A stretch of 64,000 bases of DNA from Atriophallophorus winterbourni (taxonomy: Eukaryota; Platyhelminthes; Trematoda; Plagiorchiida; Microphallidae). The stretch is from assembly GCA_013407085.1 (NCBI GenBank), contig JACCGJ010008235.1, positions 1-64,000 of the forward strand. Direction: 5' to 3'. Of this stretch, positions 11,200-21,725 are shown piece after piece. The notes beneath the pieces were generated by a model. The model saw nothing but the letters and a program-made list of their open reading frames with translations, was not told the DNA's origin and did not search any database. Position numbers and translations under genes: made by a program. Each line of letters opens with the position of its first letter. Position 1 is the first letter of the stretch.

Positions 11200-11800
11200 A
11201 TGACTTCCAATAACTTCAGCGACAGCCCACCACTCTGATATTTTCAATTTTACCGATCCACCTTTCGGTACGCACAATCCTCGTCTATGGTCCGCTTGAG
11301 TTGAAGCAATTTTCGAATTTAGACGAATTACTAAACAGGAGAGTATGTACAACTGTGTTGTTGCACACTTACCCACCGAGGCCGCTACAGAGGTCGCCGA
11401 TATTATTTATGATAAACCAAAATCCGACCCGTATAACACACTGCAAAATGCGCTGATTAACAGAACAGCCGCATCAGACGAGCAAAATTTGCGTGAATTG
11501 TTAGCAGGATTAGAGATTGCTGACAAGACGCTTTCTCAGCTCCTACGACATATGATGCAACTTCAAGGGAAACAACCCTTGAATGAGTCTGTTTCACCTG
11601 AACTATGGTTTTAAAACTTACCTGTAGCTTCAAGAAAATCTCTTACGGTTTTTGAGAAAGATATACCTGTACAGAAGCTAGCAGAAACCGTAGACCAAGT
11701 TCACTCAGTGTACAGAACCGAATCACCATCTACCCTACAAGGAGTCACACTAAAGCCCGTGGTGGAAACTTAAGTACAAGAGCTTAAGCAACAAGTCGCT
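11200..11800 (+). pseudogene. Gypsy gag relic
   Basis: The ATG at 11200 is a plausible start. The frame breaks within 50 bases, and similarity resumes at GTHNPRLWSA. After an in-frame TGA it runs on through VEAIFEFRRITKQ into the open frame that ends at 11614 (ATEVADIIYDKP, LNESVSPELWF). A stop at 11612-11614 interrupts a segment equivalent to LWLQRLPSDVRK. Further remnants reach about 11800. The order matches the gag at 7480-8391. Confidence 0.75.
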
Positions 11801-11807
11801 GACAGAG

Positions 11808-12587
11808 ATGTTCAACGATCGGCCATCAAGACTTATTTGCAGTCGAAAGCGCACTTCAAAAAGAAGTTCATCCCGATACCGCTATAAACGCGAGCACAGT
11901 CTATGTCATTATCACCGCCGATTCGGCTCTAAGGCTAAAAAGTGCTTGCCATTCTGTGAACTTTACAAACCAGGAAAACTTCAACGTCAGGCAGTAACAT
12001 CGACGACTTCACCTGGCAACAAGATAAGTCGGCTATTTAATGTCACTGATTGTTCGAATAAATTGCGTTTTCTCATTGATACGTGTGTTGAGATAAGTGT
12101 TATCCCACCCACACCACAGGAAGGCAAGAAGAAAACCTCATTGACATTACAGGCGGCAAACGGTACGCAGATCACCACGTTCGGCCAACGTTCACTAACG
12201 TTGAACCTAGGCCTCAGACGTGAATTTCGTTGGATCTTTACCGTTGCAGACGTACGAAGCGCTATATTAGGTGCAGATTTCCTTACCCACTTTAACTTGT
12301 CCGTCGATTTGAAGTACCGTAAACTTATTGACAACCTGACACAGTTTAAGACGCTAGAAAAACCATGCGGTCCTGCGATACAGTCTATTCGCGTATTACC
12401 ACCGAATATTCCAGAGCAATATAGCAGCTTATTGTCTGAGTTTTCAGAAGTTTTCTGCCCAAAGTCACCGAATAATGCAATTAAAGACGACGTTAGACAA
12501 CATATTGAAACACGCGGCAAACCAGTCTTCACTCGACAAAGACGGTTAGCACCAGACAAATTGGCCATTGCTGAACGAGAGTTCTAG
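11808..12587 (+). pseudogene. Gypsy protease and start of reverse transcriptase
   Basis: Contains a cysteine-histidine segment (CHYHRRFGSKAKKCLPFC) that ends gag in these elements, then the protease. Its active site reads LIDTCVEISVIP where a working enzyme has DTG, so the catalytic loop is altered. Protease continues through LQAANGTQITTFG and FTVADVRSAILGADFL. The RT leader ends at AIAEREF and is cut by an in-frame TAG at 12588-12590. Confidence 0.85.
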
Positions 12588-12590
12588 CAT

Positions 12591-13442
12591 ATGATGGAAT
12601 TGGGCATCATACGTCTATCAAAATCATCATGGGCCTCACCTCTCCACATGGTCGAAAAGAAGCAACATGGTGCATGGCGCCCTTGTGGTGATTATAGAGC
12701 ACTAAACAAAACTACTGTTCCAGATAGGTATCCTATACCACACATCCACGACTTTGCCTTGACACTTGAAGGGAAGACCATCTTTTCCAAACTTGACTTG
12801 GTGCGTGCCTACAACCAGATACCAGTGGAACCAGAAGACGTGCCCGAAACAGCCATAACCACACCTTTTGGACTTTTCGAATTCGTTCGAATGCCATTTG
12901 GTCTGCGCAACGCAGCACAGACATTTCAACGGTTCATGGATCAAGTTTTCTTGGGTCTCGATTTCGTCTTCGCTTACATCGATGACGTACTCATCGCTAG
13001 TAAATCGCCCATTGAACACGCTGAACATTTACATCGCGTCTCTTCACAACTGTCGAAGTACGGTATAGTCGTAAACCCCGATAAATGCGTATTTGGCGTC
13101 GAATCACTAAAACTTCTTGGACATCAGGTTGATTCTAAAGGTATCAGGCTATTAGAGCAAAAGTTTTCCGCCATAAAATACTATCCATTACCTGAATCAA
13201 TACGACAACTTCGTCGTTTTCTTGGTCTTGTGAAATACTACCGTCGATTCATCCCTAACTGTGCCGAGCTAATTCAACCATTGATGGATTTACTACGCAA
13301 CAACAAACGCTCGTTAAATTTGACGAACTCAGCTGAAACTGCTTTTGAGCGCATTAAAAATGCGCTTAGCGAGGCAACGTTGCTGAACCACTTACCGTCT
13401 GATCCTAATACCAAACAATTTATTATCCACGGATGCGTCTAA
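12591..13442 (+). pseudogene. Gypsy reverse transcriptase
   Basis: Same frame as the preceding part, after the TAG. It shows [52 protein letters not shown], the catalytic YIDDVLIAS with both Asp residues, then [11 protein letters not shown] and [15 protein letters not shown]. The open frame ends at 13442 because the RNase H start ([13 protein letters not shown]) has slipped into another frame. The RT itself is uninterrupted. Confidence 0.9.
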
Positions 13443-13866
13443 TGAAGCGATTGGTGCGAGTTTGCAATATAGTCGCAATGGATAACTTGCTCATTATCGT
13501 TTTTCTCAAAGAGACTGCAACCAGCTCAGGTTCACAACAGTACGTTTAGCAGAGAATTGCTTACAATCTATTATGCCATCAGTCATTTTCGCCATTTAAT
13601 TGAAGGCCGAGAATTCACGGTTTCATAAACCGCTATCTTACGCATTGCTTTCAAACACTGTCCGCTATTCAGCTCGAGAAATTCGACAACTGGACTTTAC
13701 TGCACAGTTTACCACCGACTTCCGACATGTCTCGGGCCAAGATAACGTTCTCGCCGACGCCCTATCCCGTGGTCACCTCAATTCTATTACCAGCGACGTC
13801 CAATCACTAAAAATCGCAGAAGCTCAGCTTACCGACCAGGAGTTACTACAAATTCGGAAATCTTAA
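13430..13866 (+). pseudogene. Gypsy RNase H relic
   Basis: Pieces in shifting frames: [17 protein letters not shown] at 13431-13480, then RLQPAQVHNSTFSRELLT and HFRHLIEGREFTV to a stop near 13627. An open frame follows with YSAREIRQLDFTAQF, FRHVSGQDNVLADALSRG. At least two frameshifts and a deletion, which removes the TDHKPL region, make it non-functional. Confidence 0.75.
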
Positions 13867-13869
13867 TCG

Positions 13870-14899
13870 TTGACGCTAACCGAGATCCCAATTCCTGACT
13901 CTCCCATGTCTATTACATGCGATCTAACTACAGGCAACCCTAGACCTTTTGTAAGAGCAAAATTACGTCGAGAAATATTCCACCAACTGCAGGATCTCTC
14001 ACATTCTACTAGAAAGTTAATCTGACCGTTTCGTGTGGCCAAAAATGAATCACGACATTTCAAGTTGGTCGCGTGCATGCATTCATTGTCAACTTGCGAA
14101 AGTTCACCTTCACACTATCTCACCTTATGGTACTTTTACAGCACCAGACGAAAGTTTCAGCCATATTCATCTCGATTTAGTTGGACCAGTGTCACCCTCA
14201 CGTAATCATTTTTACATCTTAACATGTGTTGACAGTTTTACGCGATGGCCTGACGCAAGGGCTTTGAAAGAAATTTAAGCAAAGACGGTTGCCGAAGCAT
14301 TAATCGAATCTTGGATATCACAATCCGGCGTTCCTTCAGTCATTACGACTGACCGTGGTTCTCAATTCTAATCAGCACTCTTTCGAGAATTAAACCAACT
14401 GCTAGGCACCGACCACATTCGCACCACAGCCTATCATGGTCTAGTCGAGCGCTTTCGCCGACAACTGAAAGCTGCCCTCATTGCTCACGGGAATACACAA
14501 AATTGGTCAGTCTCATTAGCACTTGTCATGTTGAGATTACGAACGGCAGTGAAAGAAGATATCGGGTGTTCAACAGCAGAACTAGTTTATGGCAAAACAC
14601 TGCGGTTACCGGGTGAAATGGTCAGTGGCTCTCTTGAACACGACTTCGCACCAAATAGTCAGTACATCGGAGATCTTATGCGCCTTATGCGGACATTGCG
14701 TTATCAACAGGCAAGAAAATCGCATCGCGATAAGCAAGTGCATGAAGACCTCCAATCATGCGAGTTTGTCTTCGTGAGAGTCAACAGTGTAAAGAAGCCC
14801 TTGATGCCACCTTACAGCGGTCCGTATCGAGTACTTGAACGTCATCCCAAATACTTCAAGATAGATAAAAACGGAATTCATCCGTTGGCATCCTGGTGA
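13870..14899 (+). pseudogene. Gypsy integrase relic
   Basis: The zinc-binding part is damaged: its first His region reads QLQDLSHSTRKLI and runs into a stop. CIHCQLAKV keeps the two Cys residues. The core shows IHLDLVGPVSPS and ITTDRGSQF followed by TAG, then a segment where the usual spacer before NGLVERF is shortened to TTAYHGLVERFRRQLK. The C-terminal FVFVRVNSVKKPLMPPYSGP is intact, and the frame ends at 14899. Confidence 0.85.
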
Positions 14900-15032
14900 A
14901 GTTCACGCTAATAATTATCATCTGCAATTGTTGTTAGCGAACGTTACTTTGGCGGTAGATTCTCCCGACACATAGATGAGGTTAATTTAATTATAATTTC
15001 AATTAAGTACATTATAAAATCAACAAATTTCA

Positions 15033-15680
15033 ATGGTATTCTACTTCGAACTATCCTGGGGTTGTAATAACCCTCGCGGTAATACGCCGTTCGGTCAGTT
15101 GGGGCTCAGTTTAGTCCCTTTAGCTACTTATAAAGTAGCGAGTTGACAAGAACTTCGATTCACATTGCACCATCCGTCTACACAAATACTAGTTCGAAAC
15201 GCGAAGAGTCCAGCGGATGTGCATAGCTGAAGGGATGGCAAAAACCTCGAAACCGATCCTGTACTTCCGTTGTGATTTCAGCGTTTCGGAATGCTATACT
15301 ACTTCGAACTATCCTGGGGTTGTAATAACCCTCGCGGCAATACGCTGTTCGATCAATTGGGGCTTAGTTTAGTCCCTCCAGCTACTTATAAAGTAGCGAG
15401 TAGACAAGAACTTCGATTCACATTGCACCATCCGTCTACACAAATACTAGTTCGAAACGCAAAGTGTCCAGCGGATGCGCATAGCTGATGAGAGGCAGAA
15501 ACCTCGAAACCGGTCCTGTGCCTTCGGTGAGATTTTAGCGTTTCGGAATGGTATTCTACTTGGAACTATCCTAGGGTTTTAATAACCCTCGCGGCAATAC
15601 GCCGTTCGATCAGTTGGGGCTTAGTTTAGTCCCTTCAGCTATTTATAAAGTAGCGAGTAGACAAGAACTTCGATTCACAC
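15033..15680 (+). repeat. Tandem repeat, about 258-bp unit, 2.5 copies, with hammerhead motif
   Basis: Units begin at 15033, 15291 and 15548 with the same ATGGTATTCTACTTCGAAC-like start. The first two are complete and the third stops at 15680, before the ribozyme. Each full unit carries a hammerhead-like segment near its end: degraded in unit 1 (15221-15266, core CTGAAGG), intact in unit 2 (15479-15521). Unit length and ribozyme content resemble the hammerhead-bearing tandem repeats known from schistosomes and the retrozymes of other eukaryotes. The family identity is an inference. Confidence 0.85.
15479..15521 (+). ncRNA. Hammerhead ribozyme, type I, minimal stem III
   Basis: All conserved parts are present in order. 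Stem I 5' strand is GCATAG (15479-15484). The core CTGATGA is at 15485-15491. Stem II is GAGG/CCTC (15492-15495 with 15502-15505) closing a six-base loop. GAA is at 15506-15508. The very short stem III is ACCGGT (15509-15514), followed by cleavage base C15515. Stem I 3' strand is CTGTGC (15516-15521), and stem I pairs over 6 bp with one G-U. Such a short stem III is known from Penelope-element and retrozyme hammerheads, which often need two tandem copies to cut well. Activity is not shown here. Confidence 0.8.
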
Positions 15681-15699
15681 GCATTAAAAAATATCCTAA

Positions 15700-16090
15700 A
15701 ATGTATAGAGTATGTTTACTTTATTGAGCCATCGAGTGCGTGTGATATCTTAGTTTAAAACAGATGAACAGATTTCGATTTTTTAATTGTTTTATTAGGT
15801 AATTTACAAATCCTATTCTTTATTGCTAAACGTTATCACTATCCAATCTTGATATAAAACTTAGTGAACATACAATTGTCGAAAATATTTCTCACAATAT
15901 TTGTTTTATATTATTTAAGATGAAACCTTTCATTTTTTTGGAACACGAATACTTATTTCGATATAAATTTTTCTTTTGATATAATGTATGTTGTACCCGA
16001 ATTAAGAATTATGCATCTTAACAGCAGTTTGCCTACATTTCATGTGTTATGTAATACACACATTCTGAATAAACGACTCGGTGTATCTTA
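15700..16090 (-). repeat. AT-rich dispersed repeat, second copy at 58.44-58.84 kb
   Basis: The reverse complement aligns by eye with 58440-58840 over most of its length. One conserved block reads TTTTATATCAAGATTGGATAG on the matching strand. No open frame is shared. It lies just after the hammerhead tandem repeat, but nothing shows that the two belong together. Confidence 0.6.
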
Positions 16091-16189
16091 AGGTAGAATT
16101 GTTTTCGAAATTTGACCTTTTTTGCAACATGCAAATATGAGATTGTTGATTTTAGGTTGCTTCAATATGCTGTTTCTTATTTCTCATTT

Positions 16190-16544
16190 TGGTTCCAAGG
16201 TTGTCAATGCCAGGGCGGTTTTGTGGATAAGCTCTGAATTCCAAAAATGCTTAAGTTGCACGCGTCTCATATAGCATCTGACAACCAAGTCTAGCTCCTG
16301 GCCTGCACGCGTGGTCCTGTGTGACCCGGCGAACTGCTTCTACTGACAGGAAAAAGGGCGAATGTGGCTGACCGGCGCCTCAAAACCAGCATGCTTCAGG
16401 CAGGTGGAACTCGTAAATCCATGAAGGCGGTCCACCGCTGCCTTGTAGCTACATCCAATCATGGAAAAGTCTTCAGAGTCAACCTCGATGAATAATCCGG
16501 AGCCGGAGTCCCGTTAGGCAGTCCGAAGTTTTATTCAACTTCGC
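16190..16544 (+). repeat. GC-richer dispersed repeat, related to tetraspanin 3' flanks
   Basis: Resembles 26655-27060 and 53225-53630 along its length, by eye roughly two thirds identical. Shared blocks include GGATAAGCTC, TACATCCAAT and CAACTTCG-type ends. Noticeably richer in G and C than its surroundings. No coding frame is shared. Function unknown. Confidence 0.55.
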
Positions 16545-16555
16545 AATAGCGAATA

Positions 16556-17546
16556 TCAAATGTAAGGCTCACGAATAATGTTCGTTTTCAAGTGCAAGTC
16601 CAATTTCGCTTTGAAAATCGCTAGGCTAGGAGAGTCCACCTTCAAGTTGGGGTAGGAAATTCCAAAGAAATATAGCTCGCACGGCGGAAAATGGCGCCGA
16701 AAATCAATACGGTGACTTGGGACGAAAAGGGATAAGGTGTGTCCTCGTGTCACTTTTCCGTCACATACATCAACCAAATGTTTTAGTGTATGTCCTTCGG
16801 TAGACACAATTCTATAGGTCGGAAATATATCGCGTCGTATATTCCATTGGGTAAAGTCACATAGACCCATACGTCGCAATAATTTGGTATACGAAATATT
16901 GCGAAGACCAATCACTATCTTTGTTGCTCTATGATAGATTTTATCTAAGAGTGAACCAAGGAGTCAAAACCTCTACCACATACTTCATCGTAGGGCGAAG
17001 GTAGACATTCATTGTACTTGGTGACGTTACCAGCGAGAATCTTCCAGATATTCTTCGAAGCATACCTAATAATATGTTGGCCCGTCGATATATATTCTGG
17101 CAGTGCAATGTGCTCTTCAGGTGACCGCTAATCCACAATCCAAGATCTTTTTCCACCGAGCTCTATGCTGAGATTTCATTTTTTAATCGATATGTCCAAG
17201 GATAATTCTTGCCAAGATGGAGCATCTTACATTTCTGTATGTTGAATGAGATGTCATTCGTGGACGCCCAATTCGACACGCTGTCCAAATCCATTTGTAG
17301 ATTCTCACAATCCTCTACAGAACAAATCGACGTCCAAATTTTCATATTATCCGCGAACAGGACCATTTTGGACGATATGAGGGTGGGGGTAAATCGTTTA
17401 TGTACAACAGAAAGATGAGCGGGCCTAAGGTAGATACTTGTGAGACTCCATTTGTGGTTTTGAACGTAAAAATAGCACTCAAATAACTTTAACACGGGCG
17501 TCACGATCTGACAGATAGTCGCACAACCATGAGATGAGTGGTACAC
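16556..17546 (-). pseudogene. CR1-like ORF2: RT C-terminal half and tail
   Basis: Three consecutive frames. The first (17546-17163) holds the catalytic region as LFADNMKIW, where the usual second Asp of the FADD box is Asn, then LQMDLDSVSNW and FNIQKCKMLHLG. The second (17156-16941) has EKDLGLWISGHLKS and RRANILLGMLRR. The third (16915-16556) has the tail FRRHFPPCELYFFGISYP. The changed catalytic box and broken frames make it inactive. Confidence 0.8.
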
Positions 17547-18204
17547 ATATTCCTGAAGGCATCAGATTCTGTAAAAGCAGATGATGATTGACTCTGCCAA
17601 GAACTTCCGAGATGTCTAGGTAACACACGTGGATGCAAAAACGTCTATCCAACTCCTTCGTCCAGACGTCTAACGCTATGAGAAGATTTGTGAGACAAGA
17701 TCGGTGAGATCAAAATCCATGCTGTGCTGGCGAAAACAAATTATGCTACTCAAAGTGTGCATCGAGACTATACGTTATATAACTTTAGCAATAACAGGTG
17801 AAAGTTTGACGGGACGATAATTTGCCGCGTCAGTTCGGCAGCCGCCTTTAAATTTAGGTGTTATCACGCTTGACTTTCAATCTTTTGGTCCCACTCACTC
17901 AAGCAACGAATAGTTAAACAGTCTAAAGAGCGGTTCACAAAGCTGACAGTGACAGGAACTGAGCACACCCGGTGTAATGCCATCCGCTCCTGGGGATTTT
18001 CTTACATTCATCTTTGGCAGATGACTTGCGACAATCACTGGATTTATTGAAATATCACAAAATGTTTCGATTCCTGTTTCAATTGAATACTCAGAACGTT
18101 CCACTACAACCTTTGGCACAAACACTTTAGAATAGTAAATTGCCAAAGCATTTGCGGTTTCCAACGCAGATTCAGTGAGCAAGCGCTCCTTGTTTACCAT
18201 TCCT
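17547..18204 (-). pseudogene. CR1-like ORF2: RT N-terminal half
   Basis: The open frame 18200-17895 has VNKERLLTESALETANALAI, typical of the linker before RT, and KSPGADGITPGVL of the RT fingers, then LFRLFNYSLLE. From 17890 to 17550 only broken similarity remains. Confidence 0.75.
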
Positions 18205-18325
18205 CCACTGTTTCAAGCGCATGCGGATCCTGATCTTACTGTCCCTACCTGATGAGTGCAAACAGCACGAAACCGGTCGTGGGGTGTGTTGTGACGGAAA
18301 AGCATGAAAACGAATATTTTGTTTC
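18205..18325 (+). mobile_element. Short hammerhead-bearing repeat inserted in the LINE
   Basis: A block on the plus strand that runs from CCACTGTTTCAAGCGCATGC through the ribozyme to a GTGTTGTGACGGAAAAGCATG end. It splits the LINE linker coding sequence. Related blocks occur on the minus strand at 43266-43400 and 47270-47790, and on the plus strand near 27180-27265, 52020-52140 and 53750-53835. Ends are approximate, and no target-site duplication could be fixed. Confidence 0.65.
18243..18284 (+). ncRNA. Hammerhead ribozyme, type I, complete consensus
   Basis: The best-folding hammerhead in the window. Stem I pairs CCCTAC (18243-18248) with GTGGGG (18279-18284), 6 bp with one U-G. The core CTGATGA is at 18249-18255. 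Stem II GTGC/GCAC (18256-18259, 18265-18268) is perfect with an AAACA loop. GAA is at 18269-18271. Stem III is the minimal ACCGGT (18272-18277), and the predicted cleavage is after C18278. Every conserved base is present. The core and stem III match the ribozyme at 15479-15521, though the surrounding repeats are unrelated. Confidence 0.85.
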
Positions 18326-18329
18326 AGAT

Positions 18330-19490
18330 TCAGTGAGTTTTTCACCATTCTGGATGGGAAAAATACCTGGTTTGACTTTTGCTTTTGCGTTCATGATTTT
18401 GTATATTAACTAAGGGTTGCGTTCCATTTTTGACAGGAGCATCATTCGGTGTGCTTCCTTTTGCTTTCGAGTAATTGCAGTCACTTTGTTGCGTAAAATA
18501 CGGAAATGTTGCCAAAACGTAGAATTATTGTAGGCTTTATGCTGCACCAACTCTGCTCGCTTCAGTGCTATCCACATTTTGTTCTGCTGCGGACAACAAA
18601 ACGAGGTTCCTGTATGCACTTTTTCTGAGCGATCTGCGAGTTCTCGTCTATCTCCAGTTTCAGAACATTTATAAGTTCGTTCCTTTGCGAGTCAGGGCTT
18701 ATGTTTTCCGTCTGAAAATGCGGAATCTGCACTAGCGATTTACTCAGGGCCAATTTATCTACCCGTCGAACCACTCCATTCGGAGCAAACGATTGCTGAG
18801 TACTGCAAACACACTCGAACACAAGCACTGAATGGTCTATGAGACATAGCGGGGGCTGAAATTCGATCACTTGGGTGGATTGTTCTCCCGATTGTAAAAC
18901 TAAATACAAGACAGAGGGGGCTAGAACCTCTCCTCGGGAGCATTCTTGTACATGGTTGTGTGACGGGACTGAATTTAGTAGGTATTTAAATCCGAATTCT
19001 AGCGTTTGTGCGGAGAGATCGTCCCTGAGATGAAGAGTGGACAGAATAAAATCACCCATAATAAGTGTCGTTGCTTGCTGTGTGCGAGTAAAGCGCTAAA
19101 GCACTTGGATCAACCTTTCGTTGTACGATTTCTTAGATGAAGGGGACCGGGAGACCACATCAATAATGCAAACTTAACAAGACACCAAATTGTATTTTCG
19201 AGCGTGAATTCTGTGTTGTCTAATGGATGAAACTGGAGTCGATTATGATGATAATGAGCAACACCTCCATTACTTCTCTCTCGATCGTTTCTTACCAAAT
19301 TCATATTTGAAATTGATATCTCCGTTTCAATCAATTGGGAAGAATACCATGTTTCTGTAATGGCGATTATGTCAGGTGAGTAGCGCGAACATATCTTGGT
19401 TGACTTAGCTAATTTGTACGGAAGGCTTTGCGCATTTGTACATAAACATCCTATAAAGTTTGTGGTGTTCAAATCATTAGAAGTTATCAA
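18330..19490 (-). pseudogene. CR1-like ORF2: endonuclease and linker
   Basis: The first frame (19490-19110) opens with CLCTNAQSLPYKLAK and DIIAITETWYSS, the APE-type endonuclease start with its catalytic Glu, then NLVRNDRERSNGGVA. The next (19059-18568) has SVLVFECVC and the linker with KLALSKSLVQI. The linker ends in KMWIALKRAELVQHKAYNNS at 18619-18410 and NGEKLTES near 18330. A frameshift falls between the first two frames, at about 19085. Confidence 0.75.
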
Positions 19491-19699
19491 AGGGCCAACT
19501 CGGTTGGAGTCGGATTACTCAAGATGTTTGGACCTATCGCTTGACATTCAAGTTGAACCTCATCACTATGCGTTTGTGAGTTGGTACTATCCGTTTGCTT
19601 TTTTCAGCTATTACTCTGGGCATGCTCAACTTGACGTTTTAGGGAAGGTTTTTTCTATTAGCTTCCCATTCACGTTTGATAGTATCGGTCATTTCGTTC

Positions 19700-20640
19700 G
19701 TGAAGAAGGTTAGCTTAAAGGGGCTAGGACCTTGCCGTTTATAGTTGCTGACTGCGGTATCCTAAATACATCCATAAGTTTGGCATCTTTAATATCAATT
19801 GTTCCGGCTAGATATTTCCACTGTTTGTGATCGTGCTGAGGCTTTTCTCAAGAAGGTACGTCAGCAGCATCTCCCGAAACACCTAGAATTAGAACACTTA
19901 TTGGATTACTTTCTTCTCGATATATCTGCGACGACTTTCGCTCCCACCATGGTAATTTTGCATGTAGTCTCCGGATCACCTCTAAGAACGTAAGCATTTA
20001 GGAGTAAGTTTTTCACGTCCTCCGCAGATTGCAGCGTTATTCTTAAAATGCGAGGATCATCCTTGTGAGGAGAATTCAGGTGGCGGTTGAATCAAGCTAT
20101 TCATGAAGAAGTACCTGCCGACAGTCTCATCTGACTACACAGTTTATACCACTCAGCTGATTCATGTTATAGCTCAGCTTCGTACAGCGTTTCCTGCCAC
20201 TCGGGCACGTTTGTGCATATAACACTAAGGTTTACACCAGCGGATTGTTTTTATAATTTAGGTCAGTCATTTAGTGGTGGTTTTTCTGAGTGCTTTCTTG
20301 TTTCCGTTAAGTCTAGGAGTCACTGATCCCAACCATCGCTTCTTCGTTTTAGTCACCATCTGCGCGGTTATCTGGACAAATGTTGGCCTGTTCGAGTTTA
20401 ATGGATTTTATACCAGCTCCTCGCCGGTACCTTCTAAGTCGTGCAACAATGGTGCCTGTATGACCTTGTTCATCAATTTATTCAGTTTAAGCATATTGGA
20501 TTCCAGTCCATTTAGACGAGTCACAATTTCATTCTCAGGAATTTTCGCCTCCGAGAATAACGCTGTTTTTTGGCCTTGCAAGGTTGGTAAACATGACAAA
20601 AACCGGGATAAACATCTCCATTACGGATTGGTATATCCAG
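19700..20640 (-). pseudogene. CR1-like ORF1 relic
   Basis: Broken minus-strand frames that fit a LINE ORF1. A coiled-coil-like stretch (ENEIVTRLNGLESNMLKLNK) lies near 20540, and a basic segment (KTKKRWLG) near 20350. An RRM-like block with DPRILRITLQSAEDVKNLLL lies at 20070-19980, and FFTNEMTDTIKREWEANRK near 19690. The upstream ORF2 endonuclease follows in order. The product would be a nucleic-acid-binding chaperone of the LINE particle. It is not intact here. Confidence 0.6.
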
Positions 20641-20660
20641 AAAGCTAAATTCAAATTCAG

Positions 20661-21589
20661 AATTGATTCCGGCGATACGCTTCGGTAGTTGATCGCACGA
20701 TGTTGAATATATGACTAGTAGTCATGCGAAGAATAAGATGCTACCAATGACGTGAATCCGTTTGAATACTTGAAGAGTATCGAAAGGGTTGCACGCGTAG
20801 ATTCAATATGGGAAAATCACAAAAAATCCAAATTTGTATTATAATCGAATACCGCTACGGATTGGTATATCCAGAAAGCTGAATTCCAGCGGAGTCCACG
20901 AACGTGTAAGTATAAGAACAGTATATGCTGATAATCAGGAGCTCAATGCGACCGCAAGGCACGGATGTGTCGATCAATTCGAAAAAAATTATGAAATTAT
21001 TAAAATCTACCAATAAATCTGGATTTACACGAACACAATAACTTATAGCGAATATGGATGGGGATGTGAGCATCAAAATACGTTAAGAGCAGATAGGTCT
21101 CTCCATAACATGCTCAGGAGAATGTTAGTTGATTGCCGTAAACATAGCAATCCGCAATACGGTTTATCAAATGGTACGTAACATTTTTATGAATAAAACA
21201 AAACGCTCTAATCGTGCACTTCGGTACCAGTTTACACTTAATGTGGTGTAGTTACAAGGATCACCTTCCAATTATCATTGCTATGTGGCTATGGTTTTAG
21301 ATACAAATTCTGTTTCTTAGCGCATTACATGAAAAAAATGCATTTGAGGATTTCGGTAAAAAACATTTAGAACATTCGGTAACCAAACTTTTAGATTCAA
21401 CCAGATTCGTGTCAAAAAAGAATGATAATTATAGTTGGATAGGCCAAATGCTCTGAAAACAGCTACAAAATTTAACAAGAAAATGTTTTGGAAATATGAT
21501 GGTAATTAAATTCTGGAATTGAATGGGTTCGGTCAGTAGCTAAGTTTCAAGATTTGAAACAGAATTTTACAATAATTCATATCAAAGTA
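20661..21589. other. No gene recognised; one short direct repeat
   Basis: AT-rich. A segment reading CGGATTGGTATATCCAGAAA occurs at about 20624-20643 and again at about 20859-20878, suggesting a small duplication of the edge of the LINE. Otherwise nothing supported. Confidence 0.5.
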
Positions 21590-21725
21590 GTTGTATTGTA
21601 CTGGTAACCACAGTGACCTACAGAGAATACGTGACTTTTCTATTCTTTTGTATAAACCTAATGACCGCTTTGACCAATTAGCATATGTGGTGGGATATAT
21701 TGTGTATGTAATTTTAGTAGAAATG
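21590..21725 (+). repeat. Gypsy LTR fragment
   Basis: Matches the reverse complement of 10335-10470, part of the LTR at 10151-10970, including CCACAGTGACCTA and GCTTTGACCAATT. Only this internal piece of the LTR is present. It lies just outside the left edge of tetraspanin unit A. Confidence 0.65.

Larger units (their letters stand above)
11200..14899 (+). mobile_element. Ty3/gypsy relic, plus strand, no LTRs found
   Basis: The same gag-pol order as the minus-strand element at 4.5-8.4 kb, and close to it in protein sequence, but more decayed. It has many in-frame stops, several frameshifts, a changed protease active site and small deletions in integrase. I could not match direct repeats at its two ends. 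Upstream is a foreign LTR, and downstream, after about 130 bases, is a tandem repeat. Confidence 0.85.
16545..20660 (-). mobile_element. CR1-like LINE, near full length, degenerate
   Basis: On the minus strand, ORF1 remains at 20640-19700 are followed by endonuclease, reverse transcriptase and C-terminal parts of ORF2. The order is that of CR1/jockey LINEs. Many stops and frameshifts are present. A foreign segment of about 120 bases with a hammerhead motif interrupts ORF2 near 18205-18325. The end at 16545 abuts a GC-richer repeat. Confidence 0.8.
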
